A model generated the notes under the pieces. The model saw only the letters and a program-made list of their open reading frames with translations, made no database searches and was not told the origin of the DNA. Source: Oxytricha trifallax (taxonomy: Eukaryota > Ciliophora > Spirotrichea > Sporadotrichida > Oxytrichidae). Taken from it: a stretch of 64,000 nt of DNA. The stretch lies in contig ARYC01017947.1 of assembly GCA_000711775.1 (NCBI GenBank), positions 36,575 to 100,574 of the forward strand. The letters are read 5' to 3'. A program made the translations under genes and the position numbers. Shown here one piece after another: positions 10,810-22,788 of this stretch (positions within the stretch are counted from its first letter, which is position 1; each line of letters starts with the position of its first letter).

Positions 10810-13713
10810 ATGACGATAGAGTTAAACATCTGCTTGCAGAATGTCAGGGGTATGAACTCAAAGTTAAAGCAAGACCAATTAATAAGAGAAATAGAGAAAA
10901 AGAACCCAGACTACATAGGCCTAGTGGAAACTAGACTCTAAAGATTGATCGTAATAAATTGCAAAAACATAGCCCAAACGCAACTGGCAAGAAATGGAGG
11001 TATACTTGCACTAAACAGTGGCAAATACGAGATGAGAACAATAAAAACACTTAAAAAATATATTACATGGACCATTCTGAATGTGGGAGGATTCCCACTA
11101 CATGTAATAACAGCATACATCCCACCATATTGGAATGAAGAAGTAAAGGAGTTACAAAATAGACTGATCTTTATGATCAAGTCATTAAAACAAAAATGCT
11201 AGAAACAAAGAATAATTGTTATGGGGGATTTCAACTTCCACATCAAAGATTTGGGGAAAAGACTGAATAAAGAGGGCCTCAAAGAATCTATACCTGAAGG
11301 AGTGGTAACTCACACCAGAGGGAACCAATTAGATCAAATATTTTCAAACGTAGAGACTGTCAGCTGGGAAACAAGCTAGCTAAGTTAAACGGACCACAAA
11401 CTAATTTAAGTCAAGCTAAAAATTAAATACCAAGAAAGTGATTTAAAGCTATCGGACAGAGAAAGGACTATAAGAATTTCAGATGTTAGAAAACAATGCT
11501 GGAAAACATTCATAGAAGAAGGAAGGGGAATGACTGAAGAGGACTTAAATTAACCAATACAGAAATGCTTTGAAGATAAAATAGGGAAGCAATTCAAAGG
11601 GAGGAATTGGTACTAACAACCGCCCGAGTGGGCAATAAATTGCAATGGAACAGCAGCTGGAAACATTATTTAAGACACTAAAACAAAATGGAAAGAAGCG
11701 ATGAGAGACTTAGAATAATGCCTAGAAAGAAACGATGTTAGAGGTTTTTTCTACCTGGTAAAGAGGTTAACCAAGAGCTAAAAACAAGCTCAACCAATTA
11801 AAGGACTGACGATAAAAGACGAGAGGACGGAAATAGGAGATCACACGAAAGAACAAGTCCTAAAATACTATCGTGAACTTTTCAGAGACAACAGGGAGTA
11901 AAAAGAAAGGGACAGAAACAAAAAGGACACGTTAATGATTGATGAACAAGACAAAGAAAATCTATGTGATGAAGCCGATGTGGAGAAAAGTATATAGGAG
12001 TGTAACTTTAACAAAGCTATTGGTCCAGATGGATTTGATGGAAAGATGCTAAACAAATCTAAAACCATTTCCAAAACTGTGACCAAGAAGATCAACCAAT
12101 GGTTAAACGAGGGCCACATCCCATAATATATAAAAGAAGGGAGATTGATACTCTTGAGCAAGGAACAAAAGGAATCGTATCCAGAGGTCAATAATACAAG
12201 ACCTATTGTGGTAAATTCTCATTTAGGAAAAATAGTAGAAAAAGTAATAATCAACATAATAAATGAGGAAAAAAGTGGGCTATTAAAAACTGGTAATTAC
12301 TAAAATGGATTTAAAGAAAACAAAAGCACACACATAAACTTAATTAGAATGCTGGAGCACATAAAGAACTCCAGAAAAAAGAGCAAATAGAGAGAGGCCT
12401 ACCTACTAGTGGACCTACAGAAGGCGTATGACTCAGTCTGGAAAGACAAATTGATGTAGATTCTCCAAGACAGGAGTGTTAGTTAAAAAGACGCGAAATG
12501 CGTAAAACTAATTTAGTAATTCTACACAAACAACAAAATTATCTATGAAGGAGAGGAAATAAATACAGAACAAGGAGTAGCTCAGGGGAGCAGACTTTCA
12601 CCAATGTTATTTAACATCTACCTACAAGACGCACTCTTCTCATAACAAGAACTAATGTCACTGATAAAACAAGGCAAACTTATTGCGTTTGCCGACGATA
12701 TACTGATAAATGTTAAAGACCCTCAATAATTCAAAAGGGTAATAAACAGCTTCAGGGAGATTGAGAAGTCTCATAACTTGAAATTGAACACCAAGAAAAC
12801 TGTTTTCATGAGCGATGCAAAGTGTTTTGAACGGGAATTTCAAATTGAAGGGATAAATAAGGTTCAGGAAACTAAATACTTGGGATTAAAAATTTGTTTA
12901 AACACTCAAGAACTACTTAAGACTACTTGGAATGAGATGAAGAAGAAAGTAGAAATGTACAGGAGACTGACTAGCTCAAGTAATCCTACTGTGAGTGATA
13001 CCATTATGACAGCTTAAATCAGATCATTGATGATATACAAATACACCCCACTTATAGCGGCACAATTCATTAAGATTGAAGAGATAGAGAAGATGGAACT
13101 TCAACTTAAGAGACTAGCCTTCAGAACATCCAGAGATATTCCAAACGTAATCTTGAGAAATGTGACAGAGCTAAAAGACACAAAAACGTGTGAAATAATA
13201 AGAGATCTGGTTCTGAAGAACATGAAAAAGATAAATTTGAAAATTGACTAGCTCTTTCAGCCAAAGTAAATAAAAGAGGTGTTAAAAGAGCGGGAAAAAG
13301 ACCTAAAGAAAAGGAGCAAAATATTCTTGACTAAAAACGTTATGGACACCATGATGGCAGTCAGCCAGGGGAGGACGATAGCGAGCTACGGCATGCAGCA
13401 CTACTGCAGCATTCATAAAGTGTTTGTTGACGCTAATCACATAAGAACATGTAACTTGATAAATACAGCAGGAGACCCGAACAGATTCTCTAAACGACTA
13501 AGGGAGAAGAGAATAGTGGACATGAGTAGATAAGAACAAGTAGAGATAATTACAAACATGCTGTGGCTAGGCGAAAGAATAAGGAAGCTGGAGGCACACG
13601 AATGCTACCAGCCAGTAAAGAAACTGTTCAGGATAACGTATGTCAAGAAAATAAAGCAGGATTTTGACGAGCAGAAACTAAATACAACCAAAGAGAATTA
13701 AACATCTAAGTGA
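10810..13713 (+). CDS. LINE ORF2: endonuclease plus reverse transcriptase, intact
   Basis: ATG 10810 to TGA 13711-13713, 967 residues with no in-frame TGA. The N-terminal domain is an AP-like endonuclease: the GLVET block, MGDFNFH at residues 138-144, and TDH at 194-196. The reverse transcriptase follows: GPDGFDGKML, LLVDLQKAYDSVW with the first catalytic Asp, GVAQGSRLSPMLFNIYL, and AFADDI with the catalytic pair D629-D630. The C-terminal region contains CSIH...HIRTC, a CCHC-like arrangement typical of LINE C-termini. Role: target-primed reverse transcription. All key residues are present, so it could be active; it is also the best evidence in the window for the TAA/TAG=Gln code. Confidence 0.95.
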
Positions 13714-13740
13714 AAGTATAGACAAAAGAGCTGAATTATA

Positions 13741-14080
13741 CAGATTCAGAGAGGCACACTTTCATATTACTGTTATTATTTAGCTTGCAATCTTACTTTT
13801 GCAATTTGTGAATTTCATATTTTAATTTACCTAAAGTTACTGACTATTTAATTATTCTAAATTTTAATTATTCAATTTATCTTAAAATTAACTAAAACAT
13901 TTTTTTTAAAATTTCTTTGTAAAATAGCGCCATTAGTTTAATTAAATATTCTTAAGCATTAAAATTTATTATGTTTTAATAATTATTATTATCTTTTATT
14001 ATTTTACTTATAAGTAATTTTCTATTTCCCTCCTTCAGCAAAAATCTTGATATAGTAATGTCGAACCAAGAAGTGCCTGA
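13741..14080. other. AT-rich DNA downstream of the LINE
   Basis: Low-complexity A/T sequence; the LINE 3' untranslated region probably ends here. No gene seen. Confidence 0.4.
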
Positions 14081-14250
14081 GACATCAAAATAACCATTAC
14101 TACCCCAGAGGAATTTGCTTTTTTAAAATAGGACTAGCACACTTATATTTTTCAGAGATTTAATAATACAAACAAAGTACAAAAAGATGATGATGATGAT
14201 GATGAACATGCTGACTATATTTAGACTATACATGGACCAATAGTAATGCT
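14081..14250 (+). CDS. Coding fragment with Asp run
   Basis: A plus-strand frame opens after a TGA at 14078-14080 and reads KITITTPEEFAFLKQDQHTY, then FNNTNKVQKDDDDDDEHADY, encoded in part by six GAT repeats at about 14187-14205. The composition is strongly protein-like and then fades after about 14250. A nearby ATG at 14059 lies in another frame. It may be a macronuclear-destined segment or an exon. No family recognised. Confidence 0.4.
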
Positions 14251-15786
14251 TTTTTTCAAGTATATTCTTTCAATTTTAAATTTATCATTTCAATCACTAT
14301 ATACGCTTTATTTAATACCTTTATGCAATTTAAAAAAGAAAATTTAATTTTATATAAAAATTAAAATAATCAATATTTTTTATGATGAAACTGAAGAGAA
14401 CAAGAAATGAAAGCAGAAAGTAGTAAACATCAATTTTAGAATTAAAAAAAATGTTTAAAATGTGCAGGATATGATACATGACCACGTGAAAAAGAAAGAA
14501 CTGAAAAGTATGCGATGACAATTTTAAAAGGGTTGAGAATATAATTACATTCAAGAAGCATTTATTGTCAGAGCTATAATTATAACTTAATTTAAATAGT
14601 TTCTAAAAACAAGAGTTTTACAAATTGTTTTAATCGCTATTCATAATATAATTCTCAAATTCACAGAAATGAAAGTAATTAAATAAGGCTATAGATTTAA
14701 CAAAATATTAACTGGGATTTATAAAAGATAACTTTGAAAGTTTTTAATCAATCTAACTAATTTATAGCTGATAGTTAAGATTTTAATAGCAACAATAACA
14801 ATACTGTGGATATGAACTATTTTTAAAAATAATGTTCATAAAAAATGATATAATTTTTATGATTTAAAGTAATTTATTTATCAATTTATAGTGTCTATAT
14901 TTAATGTAATAGTTTTAAAATAAGCTATTTAATATAACTAATTAAACATAAATGCATCAGAAACCAAATGTTTTTAATGAAATAGCTACTGATGTAAATA
15001 ATACTGGATTTGTTCTTTAATTTATTTTTTAAAGTTATATTAGACAATTAGAGCGAAAAATCAAGGCAAAGACCTAATCTAAGAGATTCTTAAAATGGAG
15101 GAAATTTAACAATATTTTTCATGTTTAATTCTTTAAGATGTAAAATATTTCTAGTACACTCATTTTATACCTGTTACACAATTTATGTACAAATATTAAT
15201 AAAATATAAATCATTTTATCGAATGAATTATTGTAAAATACAAGATTACAGTAAAAAAAACTATTGAACTAGAATAGTAACATACTATATTCGAATGGAG
15301 TAAATGCCAACTTAACTATAAAATGCAGAATATTTACTCATGTATAACATAATCAAGCTAACAATAATAAGAGAAAGCCAAGATAAACAAATTGGTACAA
15401 AATTGAAAAATATTTAGCATTAATTTCATTTTTCTATTTAAACTTAAATTAAAATGATATTTATGCTTTCATGCTATATATATATAATGGGCAAAATATA
15501 TTCTATAAATTAAAACAATTTAATTTATTTATAAAGTTTTAATCGTAATTTAAGACTGGATCAACGATTCATTAATGTTTCTTATATAATTAGAATATAC
15601 AATTTAAATTTTTAATAAAAATATAAATTTAGATATTGTTCTACAAAATTACTTATGTATATATATTTTTAGATTAATAAAAAACAATTTTATTTTTAAT
15701 CTACTGCATTTCTTCACTTTCTTTCTATAGTTTTATCTTTTATTAATTTAATTAATTTAAAAAGTTTTAAATTAGAAAGTTAATAG
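14251..15786. other. AT-rich germline spacer
   Basis: About 1.5 kb of A/T-rich sequence with homopolymer runs and no frame with convincing codon structure on either strand. Confidence 0.45.
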
Positions 15787-17340
15787 ATGAGTAGTACGAA
15801 CTCACGAGACTTTCAACCAAATCACTCTTAGTAATCTCCTCTTGTAATTTTCAAGAAGTTTGAGAAGCTTTCAATCTTTCTCACCCAAGTTTTATCTTTC
15901 TAGAGAGACTACCTGCTTAAACTTAACAAAGTCTTTCTTACACTAAGAAAACTAAAAAGTTAAGATTGCTCATGCAGCATTAATAAGATGGAACAAAGTT
16001 ACATAAAAAAAATATGGTTCAAACTACTGAGCTTTAAAGCTTTGTAGAAAAGAGTTGAAGAACATATTTCTCCTCTTAATCCCATAAATCTAACCATAGA
16101 CCTATATAAATCCTTCTCATAAAAGAAGAGGTCTATAACCTAACAAAGAATGCTCATTTTAATAGTTAGTCTTCTCCAAGCGTCTATCCAATAACAAAAA
16201 CTAGAACCACCTCATTTTCCTCAATAGTCTAAATCTACTATCTAATAAGGAAAAATAGTTGCTACTTAAATGATGACGCACTAGGTCAGTATACCATTCA
16301 GTAAACATACTGATCTTAATAATTCATCAGAAACTAATAAACTTGGAAACCAAATCGGTAATTAAACTGAATACTAATAATAATTTATTAAATAACTCCA
16401 AGTTTAATAACTTTAATTAAGAGATGATAAATAAAATAGAAGACTAGACAACTAGATTTAAAATCGTATTAAAAATCTGCTGTAGACAATTGAACAATCA
16501 AATTAACATCAACTAAAGATTATAGAAACTACTAACCTAATACTAGATAAAGTATCGAAATCAGAAAATCTATTTCTGGTGTTGTCCAAAGATATCCAAG
16601 GTTTTTGATTAATGACTAAAGACTTCATCCTGAAAAACTAAAATACCCCTATACCAAAACCCCATGAATTTGCCTTACCAATTCTTGATACTATTAAATC
16701 TCTTAAAAGGATAGCTATCCTAAAGTGTGAAGGCAAATAAACAATTCATGAGATTACAGTAGATAAAAGTCCAAAATCTTTACTCTATTAAAACATGAGA
16801 TGATTAACTATCAATCCACGTTTGATAATCTAGTTTCAGACTTTAATTTCTAAGTTGAAGACCTAGAAGAAAACAGTACACTAGATTTCCTAGAAGATAC
16901 ACTTGATTATATAAGTCAATTTAAACCATTTACATATGCAACAAAGAACTTTGGAGAAAATTGGGATTAGTTAGATGAATATAAGAAAGATGCCAAAAAA
17001 CATGCAAAACAAACTCTAGACTAGATAATATCTACTGTCTATAATGTTCGATAAATGATTATCGTTATAGCATGTACCTTTGCTTTTGATGCAACAATTG
17101 GCGATATAACTTTGAAAGGAAAGAATCAACAGTAATGAAAGAAATTAATAGATGAACACCCTACTGTTAAGAAGAGTGGCTTTCTTACAGTGAATGAAAC
17201 ATGACAGAAAGTTAATTGGAATTTGGTCCCTTAACCAGAGTGACAAAGATTCGGTATAATTAAAAGGGCTTGTCCCTTATGAGTTATTATTACCTATTAA
17301 AGCGGAGGTCCCCAGAGACCTCAGTGTGCTTATATTATTA
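15787..17340 (+). pseudogene. Long Gln-rich coding region interrupted by TGA codons
   Basis: ATG 15787 opens a 273-codon frame to TGA 16606-16608. The same frame then stays clearly coding for another 60 codons, and after one frame change near 16760-16800 coding continues (TLDFLEDTLDYISQFKPFTY, then KKDAKKHAKQTL) to about 17340, crossing several more TGAs. The centre is Gln-rich with coiled-coil character. Several TGAs fall where Trp would fit (for example before LMTKDF and between E and QRFG), while ordinary TGG codons are also used. Simplest reading: a decayed germline-limited gene. No family recognised. Confidence 0.5.
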
Positions 17341-17955
17341 TTATTTTATTAATATAAAAATTTTTACATCTATTTTTTATCAATTCTTTTCCAATAAAAA
17401 TAAATATATAGATTCTACCCTTCATCTTTTGCAAGATATTCTTTTACCAAATTTGTTTGAAGCAATTATTTAACTATTTTCTAATTTTTATAATCTTATT
17501 TTTAATTACGATTTCTAGTAGTCCTTTCTAATATATTGTAAAAGCACTAATATTACTATGATTATTTTTCTACTTATTAGAGTAATCAATAAAATCCTGA
17601 AAAGATAATAAATTACCTTCAAAAGGCAAGTAATTTTAATTAAAAATTTATTTCATAGCAATCTATTAGCTTAAATACTAATAGTTAGGACGAAGAACTT
17701 ACTGAGTAAAGAAAATCGCTAAAGATATTGAAGACTAAGAAATATTTACATATCAATCCGAAATGTGATCCCAGTTTATAAATTGAATTGTAAAACCCTA
17801 GCAATAGAATAAACTTACAATGTTAAATAAATAAAGGCCATTGTTATAGAATTTGAACTCTGACTTCCTTTAGTAAATGCTTTTGGTATAATTATTACAA
17901 TTTAATATTTATATTTTCAATCTTGTAAAAGAACCAAGAGATATGAGTGATTCAG
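17341..17955. other. AT-rich spacer
   Basis: Low-complexity A/T sequence; no supported gene. Confidence 0.4.
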
Positions 17956-18103
17956 AATAAATTTGGTAAAGTAAAAAATAATTTCAAGTCAAGTGAAAGG
18001 ACAACCAGACGTCCTTGCAGATTTGAATTTATCAGATATTACCGATAAATGGTTATTCGTCACTGATCCAGTTTCTTTCAGTTAATATAAGAATTAAAAT
18101 AAT
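17956..18103 (+). CDS. Coding fragment ending at the TBE-B insertion
   Basis: The plus strand reads a protein-like frame (GQPDVLADLNLSDITDKWLF, then VTDPVSFSQYKN) right up to the AAT duplicated by TBE-B. The frame continues for only about seven codons after TBE-B before a TGA near 22250, so it is unclear whether TBE-B interrupted a gene or landed beside one. Its codon content differs sharply from the spacer upstream. Possibly a macronuclear-destined segment next to a TBE-containing IES. Confidence 0.4.
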
Positions 18104-18205
18104 CAAAACCCCAAAACCCCTTAGTGAGGTTTATAAGTGCTTTGATTTGTAGGGTATAGTTGGGGTCTTATTGGGGTTAGTAGAGAAATTAGGCCAATTT
18201 TCAAA

Positions 18206-19270
18206 ATGAGAAATAGAAATTAGCGAAATTTAGGGTCTATTTATGATGAGTAATATTTAGATTTACTGCTTAAGCTTAGGTATGGTACAAGTATTAATAT
18301 AGACTAAGTCAAACCAGTGTTGAATTATACAGCCATAGCAAGGCTCCTACACAAGAGTGCCCCAACCGTTAGGTATCATTGCTTGTTAGCTGTTTAACAT
18401 TATAACTCAGGCTCTTGAAAACATCCTGCAAGAAAATAAAAGTTCTCACAGGTCCATATTGACTATCTCTGTGACTCTAAGACATTAAAGTATTGGGCTC
18501 ACTTTCCTCTTGGCTAACGAGCTGTCATGTTTCATCGCAAGTTTCCAGACATGCGTATCTCTCCTTAGACTATAGCCAATATTTATAGACGAAATGGTAT
18601 TACTTTCAAGACTGTCAACAGAGTTAAGAGAGTGATTGATTTTACAGTGCCATTTTATAGCAATAATTTAAACTATATATATGATTAAATGCAGAGAGCT
18701 ATTGATAATAACATCAAGTTCATACATGCAGATGAAGCTGTGTTTACGTTCAACACTTTTATTAATAAGTCAAGGTACAAGAAGTATGATAACATAGAAG
18801 TTTATGACTAAAAAGTAAAGGTAGTCACTCATGCAATTTTAGCTGGTATAAGTGAAGATTCAGGCTTAGAGAGTTATGTGATTCACCCTCGCTCTATTAA
18901 GCGAGAGTAGTATATAGAGATCCTACATAAGCTCAGAGAGAAGTATAGCAACCAAGAGATCATCCTGTTTGTTGATAACCTATCAGTTCATAAGACTAAG
19001 GAGTCTAAGAAAGCTTATGAAGACCTAAACATAACCCCTGTATACAACGTTCCTTATAGTCCTTAATTTAATGGAATAGAATTCTACTGGAGTTAAATAA
19101 AGACTCACTACAAGAAGCTTCTGCTGTATCATCTTATGCATGACTTGCCCATCGATACAGTAGACTTGATTCAAAGCAGCTTTAAGAGAGTGTGCGTAGA
19201 TATGACAACAATTTGTGCGAGAAAGGGAAGAATGAATGTTTATAAATAAGTTTTAGATTTAAACGAATGA
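18206..19270 (+). CDS. TBE-B 42-kDa DD34E transposase with an in-frame TGA
   Basis: ATG 18206 to TGA 19268, 355 codons, about 42 kDa if read through. The catalytic triad is D176 (HADEAVF), D257 (LFVDNLSVHKT) and E292 (SPQFNGIEFYW); 34 residues separate the second Asp and the Glu, the DD34E spacing of Tc1/mariner-type enzymes. TAA and TAG supply many Gln codons. Codon 71 (18416-18418) is TGA, shared with TBE-C; TBE-A has a sense codon there. Otherwise the frame is clean, so it is either recently inactivated or read through. It converges on the 22-kDa gene. Confidence 0.93.
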
Positions 19271-19276
19271 ATATAT

Positions 19277-20070
19277 TCACATATTAAACTGGCCATAAAT
19301 GGGTTTGGCTCCTCTTTCTTCTCCTCTTCTTATGGCTTGCTTGGGCCCATATTTCTTCTTTTTGTGCCAGCTCCTGCATCTATGTTCATTTCATCTAGCT
19401 TTTAAACATCTTTATAAAGTCTCTTGCTCACTTCATGAATTTTCTGTGACTTTCTCTCTCTCTCTATGAACCTTAGCATGCTCTTTCATAAGATATATAG
19501 CAGTGCCAGATTTTCCTACAAAGTTATTTGTCAAAGCTTACTTGAAAGATAAGGATGCTTCTTAAGTTCCTCTAGCCAAGCTGAGCTTATTAGAATGCCT
19601 TGCTTCTTCTAGTCTTCAGGAGAAATAGAATATCGTTTCTTATGTGCTTCTTCAATAATTTCTCTGAGATAATCCTCTTTTATTGTACCAAGAACACCAA
19701 AGAAGAAGTTCCTCTCTGGGAGTTTATTAGAGAGTTGTTTCTTGGTAGGAAGGTAAACTACCACTTCCTCATCTTACATGGCATCCTCATAAAGATTAGT
19801 GACTGAAATCTCAGGGTAGTTCGGAATTTCTATTAGTTTAATCTCTTTATTTTTAAAAGCTTTCTTCTCCTCACAAAGTATTGCTTTCAAGAATGAAATT
19901 TTGGTACCTTCCATCGTAGGAAGGAATAAACCAACTGTATAATATGTTAATAATCATCTAGTTATCTTACCATGTAAAGTTAGGTATCGATAGAGATCTT
20001 CCTTACTTCTGAATCTTGATATCATTTCTTGAGCCTCGACTCTTTTCATTTGATCATTGAGTGATTCCAT
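19277..20070 (-). CDS. TBE-B 22-kDa-class protein gene, two mini-introns
   Basis: ATG at 20068-20070 on the minus strand. Introns are 19935-19970 (36 bp) and 19516-19541 (26 bp), both GTAAG...AG. About 240 residues after splicing; conserved blocks are IPNYPDISVTNLYED, LPTKKQLSNKLPERNSFFG and a Lys/Arg-rich C-terminus with KRRNMGP. One base is missing near 19298 compared with TBE-C, which would move the stop from 19277-19279 into the transposase 3' end (19171). Function unknown; the family is known only from TBE elements. Confidence 0.85.
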
Positions 20071-20636
20071 CTTTGTTCCTCTCCCTATTAATGAATTTCA
20101 AATTATAACTTATAGACTTCTGGATCCTATTGTTTAAAATCTTACTATTAAATATGGGCATCTTATAGGAGGTCAACCCTGCAAAGATACGTGGAGAAAG
20201 TTTGCAGAAGCTGTAACAAACTGCAGAGATGGAGCTCCATTTTTATCAATTTAGTTCCATTAAATTAGTACTAAATTTGTTTAAATTTAATTAGTACTGG
20301 TACTAAATTCGTTTAATTTTAATTGGTACCAATTTAATAGTACCAAAACTTAATTAGTACCTAGTTTTAAACTAATGAGGTTTTAATGGAAAAGTTCCAA
20401 TATGGTTCAAAACCTAATTGGTACCAGTACCAACCTGAATTTTTTCTAAGTTGGTACCAAAATTAAAAATATTAAGCATGAATTTAGAAAATTTATAGTT
20501 ATAAACTTAGTATAAATATGATGTCTAACGCCTAAGAATCAACCATTGTTGTTGCAGTACCAACTCCTATACAAAGTTACTATAACTAGAGAGGTTATTA
20601 GAGCTTTATAATAGAAATTTAAATTTGAATTTAAAC
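20071..20636. promoter_or_regulatory. Divergent intergenic region with repeated AATTAGTACC-type motifs (TBE-B)
   Basis: Lies between the divergent 22-kDa and 57-kDa genes. At 20255-20465 variants of TTAATTAGTACC and GGTACCAATT recur many times in both orientations. TBE-C has the same array; TBE-A and -D have related AATTAAGTAC repeats. Position and conservation suggest a shared promoter or protein-binding array; this is inference. Confidence 0.55.
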
Positions 20637-22085
20637 ATGGCGGCTAACTTAAATCGCAAAGCAGTCTCTCTTGGCAGTGGATAATCTTAGCTAAACTTTG
20701 GATAAACTAAGAAGCCAGAGATCATATACATTGAAAAGGAGCCAGAGCTTAAAGCTCTTGAGTTTGAATCAGAGGTGTTTGTTCTAGAAATAAATATCAG
20801 GAAGCAGAGAGCAGAGATAAGTATTTAAACGCTAATCGAAGATGTTGAGGAGTTAAAAGAACATCTCCCACTAGAAAAGATTAAAGAATTCTAATGTCAT
20901 GAATGCTAAAATTTCTTCTCAACTGATTCGAGCTTGAAGAGGCACATCAAAGAGATGCACTCTGGGAGAGATAAGATATATTTTAAGCACGAAAAGGTCG
21001 ATGGCAGGTATTAGTGCACGACTTGCATGAAGTCTTACACTCACTCAGCTAAAGTTAAAAGACACATGCAAAAACATCATTTAAGTGAGTTTTTAATGCA
21101 AGATAAAGAAACATAAAAACTTATACCAGCCAAGAGAAAGTCCAATACTGTAGAGTCTTAAAGAGAGCAGGAAGAGAGACTTAAGAAGCAGAAACGTTTT
21201 GAGTCAATGAACCAACCAGCTAATGAATTATATATAGCATGCTTGTAAGAGAGAGCTATGTATATACCTGCATTAAATGCAGTAGATCTCAGTTTTTGCA
21301 TTGACAACTATTTACATATTGATGTGGCTAACAAGGCAAAACTCATAGTAGTTGATGAGTATGCTTATAAAGTATATCCTTTCAAATATCTTATTAGGAA
21401 CGAGCAGTATCAAAATGAGTTTGCCAATGAATACATAATACTAAGAGAGGCTCATAAAAGGTAATGCAAGAACTTGCTTAAACTCGATGGAGTTATTCTT
21501 GGACATGGTTTTATTGCACTACGACTTAAGAAATTTGAAATGACTCTAAGAGATTATCTCTACCATAATAGATACCCAGATGACTTGAATGAGATACTCA
21601 CGGAAATGACCAAGGGTGTGAAAGAGCTGCATGATCTAGGGTATGTTCATAGAGATTTGAAGCCAGAAAATGTAATGCTAAATCTCTGTCCTTTAGAAAT
21701 AGTAGTCATTGATTTCAATAGAGCAATAAGGTAAGAAATAGTGACTTTAGCTAAAGTGCTAGGCACACCTGGGTACTTCCCAATAAGAGAGAAGTGGACT
21801 AATGGCTCTGTTTAGTGGGATGTCTGGGCGGTAGCAGCAATTATTTTAGAGTGCGATATGGAAAGTATGTCGTACTTCGGAACAAAGCAAGAAAAGTAAT
21901 CAATAAGCATGGCTGTTAAACATATAAAGCAAGAAGATGTATGCACTTAGATTAAGAAAATGGTTGAGATGATCATAGTAAGAGCTCCAGCATATCCAAG
22001 ATCATCATTAGAAGATATACTTGAAACATTAAAGAGAGCTAAGTTCAAGAGATACCACAAAGATAAGCAGATAAAATTTGTTTGA
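20637..22085 (+). CDS. TBE-B 57-kDa C2H2 zinc-finger / kinase-like protein, intact
   Basis: ATG 20637 to TGA 22083, 482 residues, about 57 kDa, no in-frame TGA. Two C2H2 fingers: C87-x2-C90 followed by HIKEMH, and CTTCMKSYTHSAKVKRHMQK. The kinase-like domain has K245 (EYAYKVY) as the candidate ATP-binding lysine, H338-R339-D340 (HRDLKPEN), D359-F-N361 in place of DFG, GTPGY at 376-380 and DVWAVAA. No clear glycine loop is seen. Likely a DNA-binding protein with a possible kinase; activity is uncertain because of the DFN. Transcribed divergently from the 22-kDa gene. Confidence 0.95.
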
Positions 22086-22227
22086 ATTAAGCACATTAAT
22101 ACTCATTAAATATTCATTAAATTCACATAAAACTTGCGTTTTCTCTACTAACCCCAATAAGACCCCAACTATACCCTACAAATCAAAGCACTTATAAACC
22201 TCACTAAGGGGTTTTGGGGTTTTAAAT

Positions 22228-22646
22228 CTAACAGTGAAAAAACTCACTTGACAACTTTATTTCTTACGGTGACGCATTGACACTACTCACCAATGTGTTA
22301 TGTTGTTACATACAAAATATTTTTTACAGTTAAAGTAGAGAAAACCTTTTTTTAAATCAGTAATATTATCTATTTAATAAGTGCATATTTTCTTAATCAT
22401 AGTTTTTTATGTATAATTAAATTTTACATAACCTCAACAATTTTTATATATTTATATAATTAATAAATTTGGCCATAATTAAAATTAATGTAATAACAAT
22501 TATAAATACTTATAATTAGTGGGAGTTATTATTAATTATTTGAAATTTTAATTTTTGTATTAATTGCAAAGTTAAAATTTATACAAGCACATGTCAAAAG
22601 AACCTCGATGTAATAGTTTGCATCTCTCATCTAAGGCATATCCTGC
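22228..22646. other. Spacer between the inverted TBE-B and TBE-C
   Basis: About 420 bp of AT-rich DNA with no supported gene. It separates two near-identical elements facing away from each other at their 57-kDa ends. A short GC-richer patch at 22240-22300 might be a coding fragment but is too short to call. Confidence 0.5.
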
Positions 22647-22788
22647 ATTCAAAACCCCAAAACCCCTTAGTGAGGTTTATAAGTGCTTTGATTTGTAGGG
22701 TATAGTTGGGGTCTTATTGGGGTTAGTAGAGAAAACGCAAGTTTTATGTGAATTTAATGAATATTTAATGAGTATTAATGTGCTTAAT

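Larger units (their letters stand above)
10424..13740 (+). mobile_element. LINE (non-LTR) retrotransposon
   Basis: A short first ORF and a long second ORF with AP-type endonuclease and reverse transcriptase occupy about 3.3 kb of unusually GC-rich sequence for this window. ORF2 is intact only when TAA/TAG are read as Gln, so the element is adapted to the ciliate code. No terminal poly(A) or target-site duplication was identified, so both limits are approximate. It sits directly right of TBE-A. Confidence 0.9.
18104..22224 (+). mobile_element. TBE: TBE-B, telomere-bearing element transposon (nearly intact)
   Basis: About 4.1 kb with inverted terminal repeats of about 85 bp beginning CAAAACCCCAAAACCCC, flanked by AAT (18101-18103 and 22225-22227); the last base is A instead of G. 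Order: transposase (plus), 22-kDa-class gene (minus), 57-kDa zinc-finger/kinase gene (plus). The 57-kDa gene is intact and the transposase has a single in-frame TGA. It forms an inverted pair with TBE-C. Confidence 0.97.

Noticed and set aside
14187..14206. GATGATGAT run as a microsatellite only
   Set aside because: It lies in a protein-like frame as an Asp run, so it is kept within the coding fragment.
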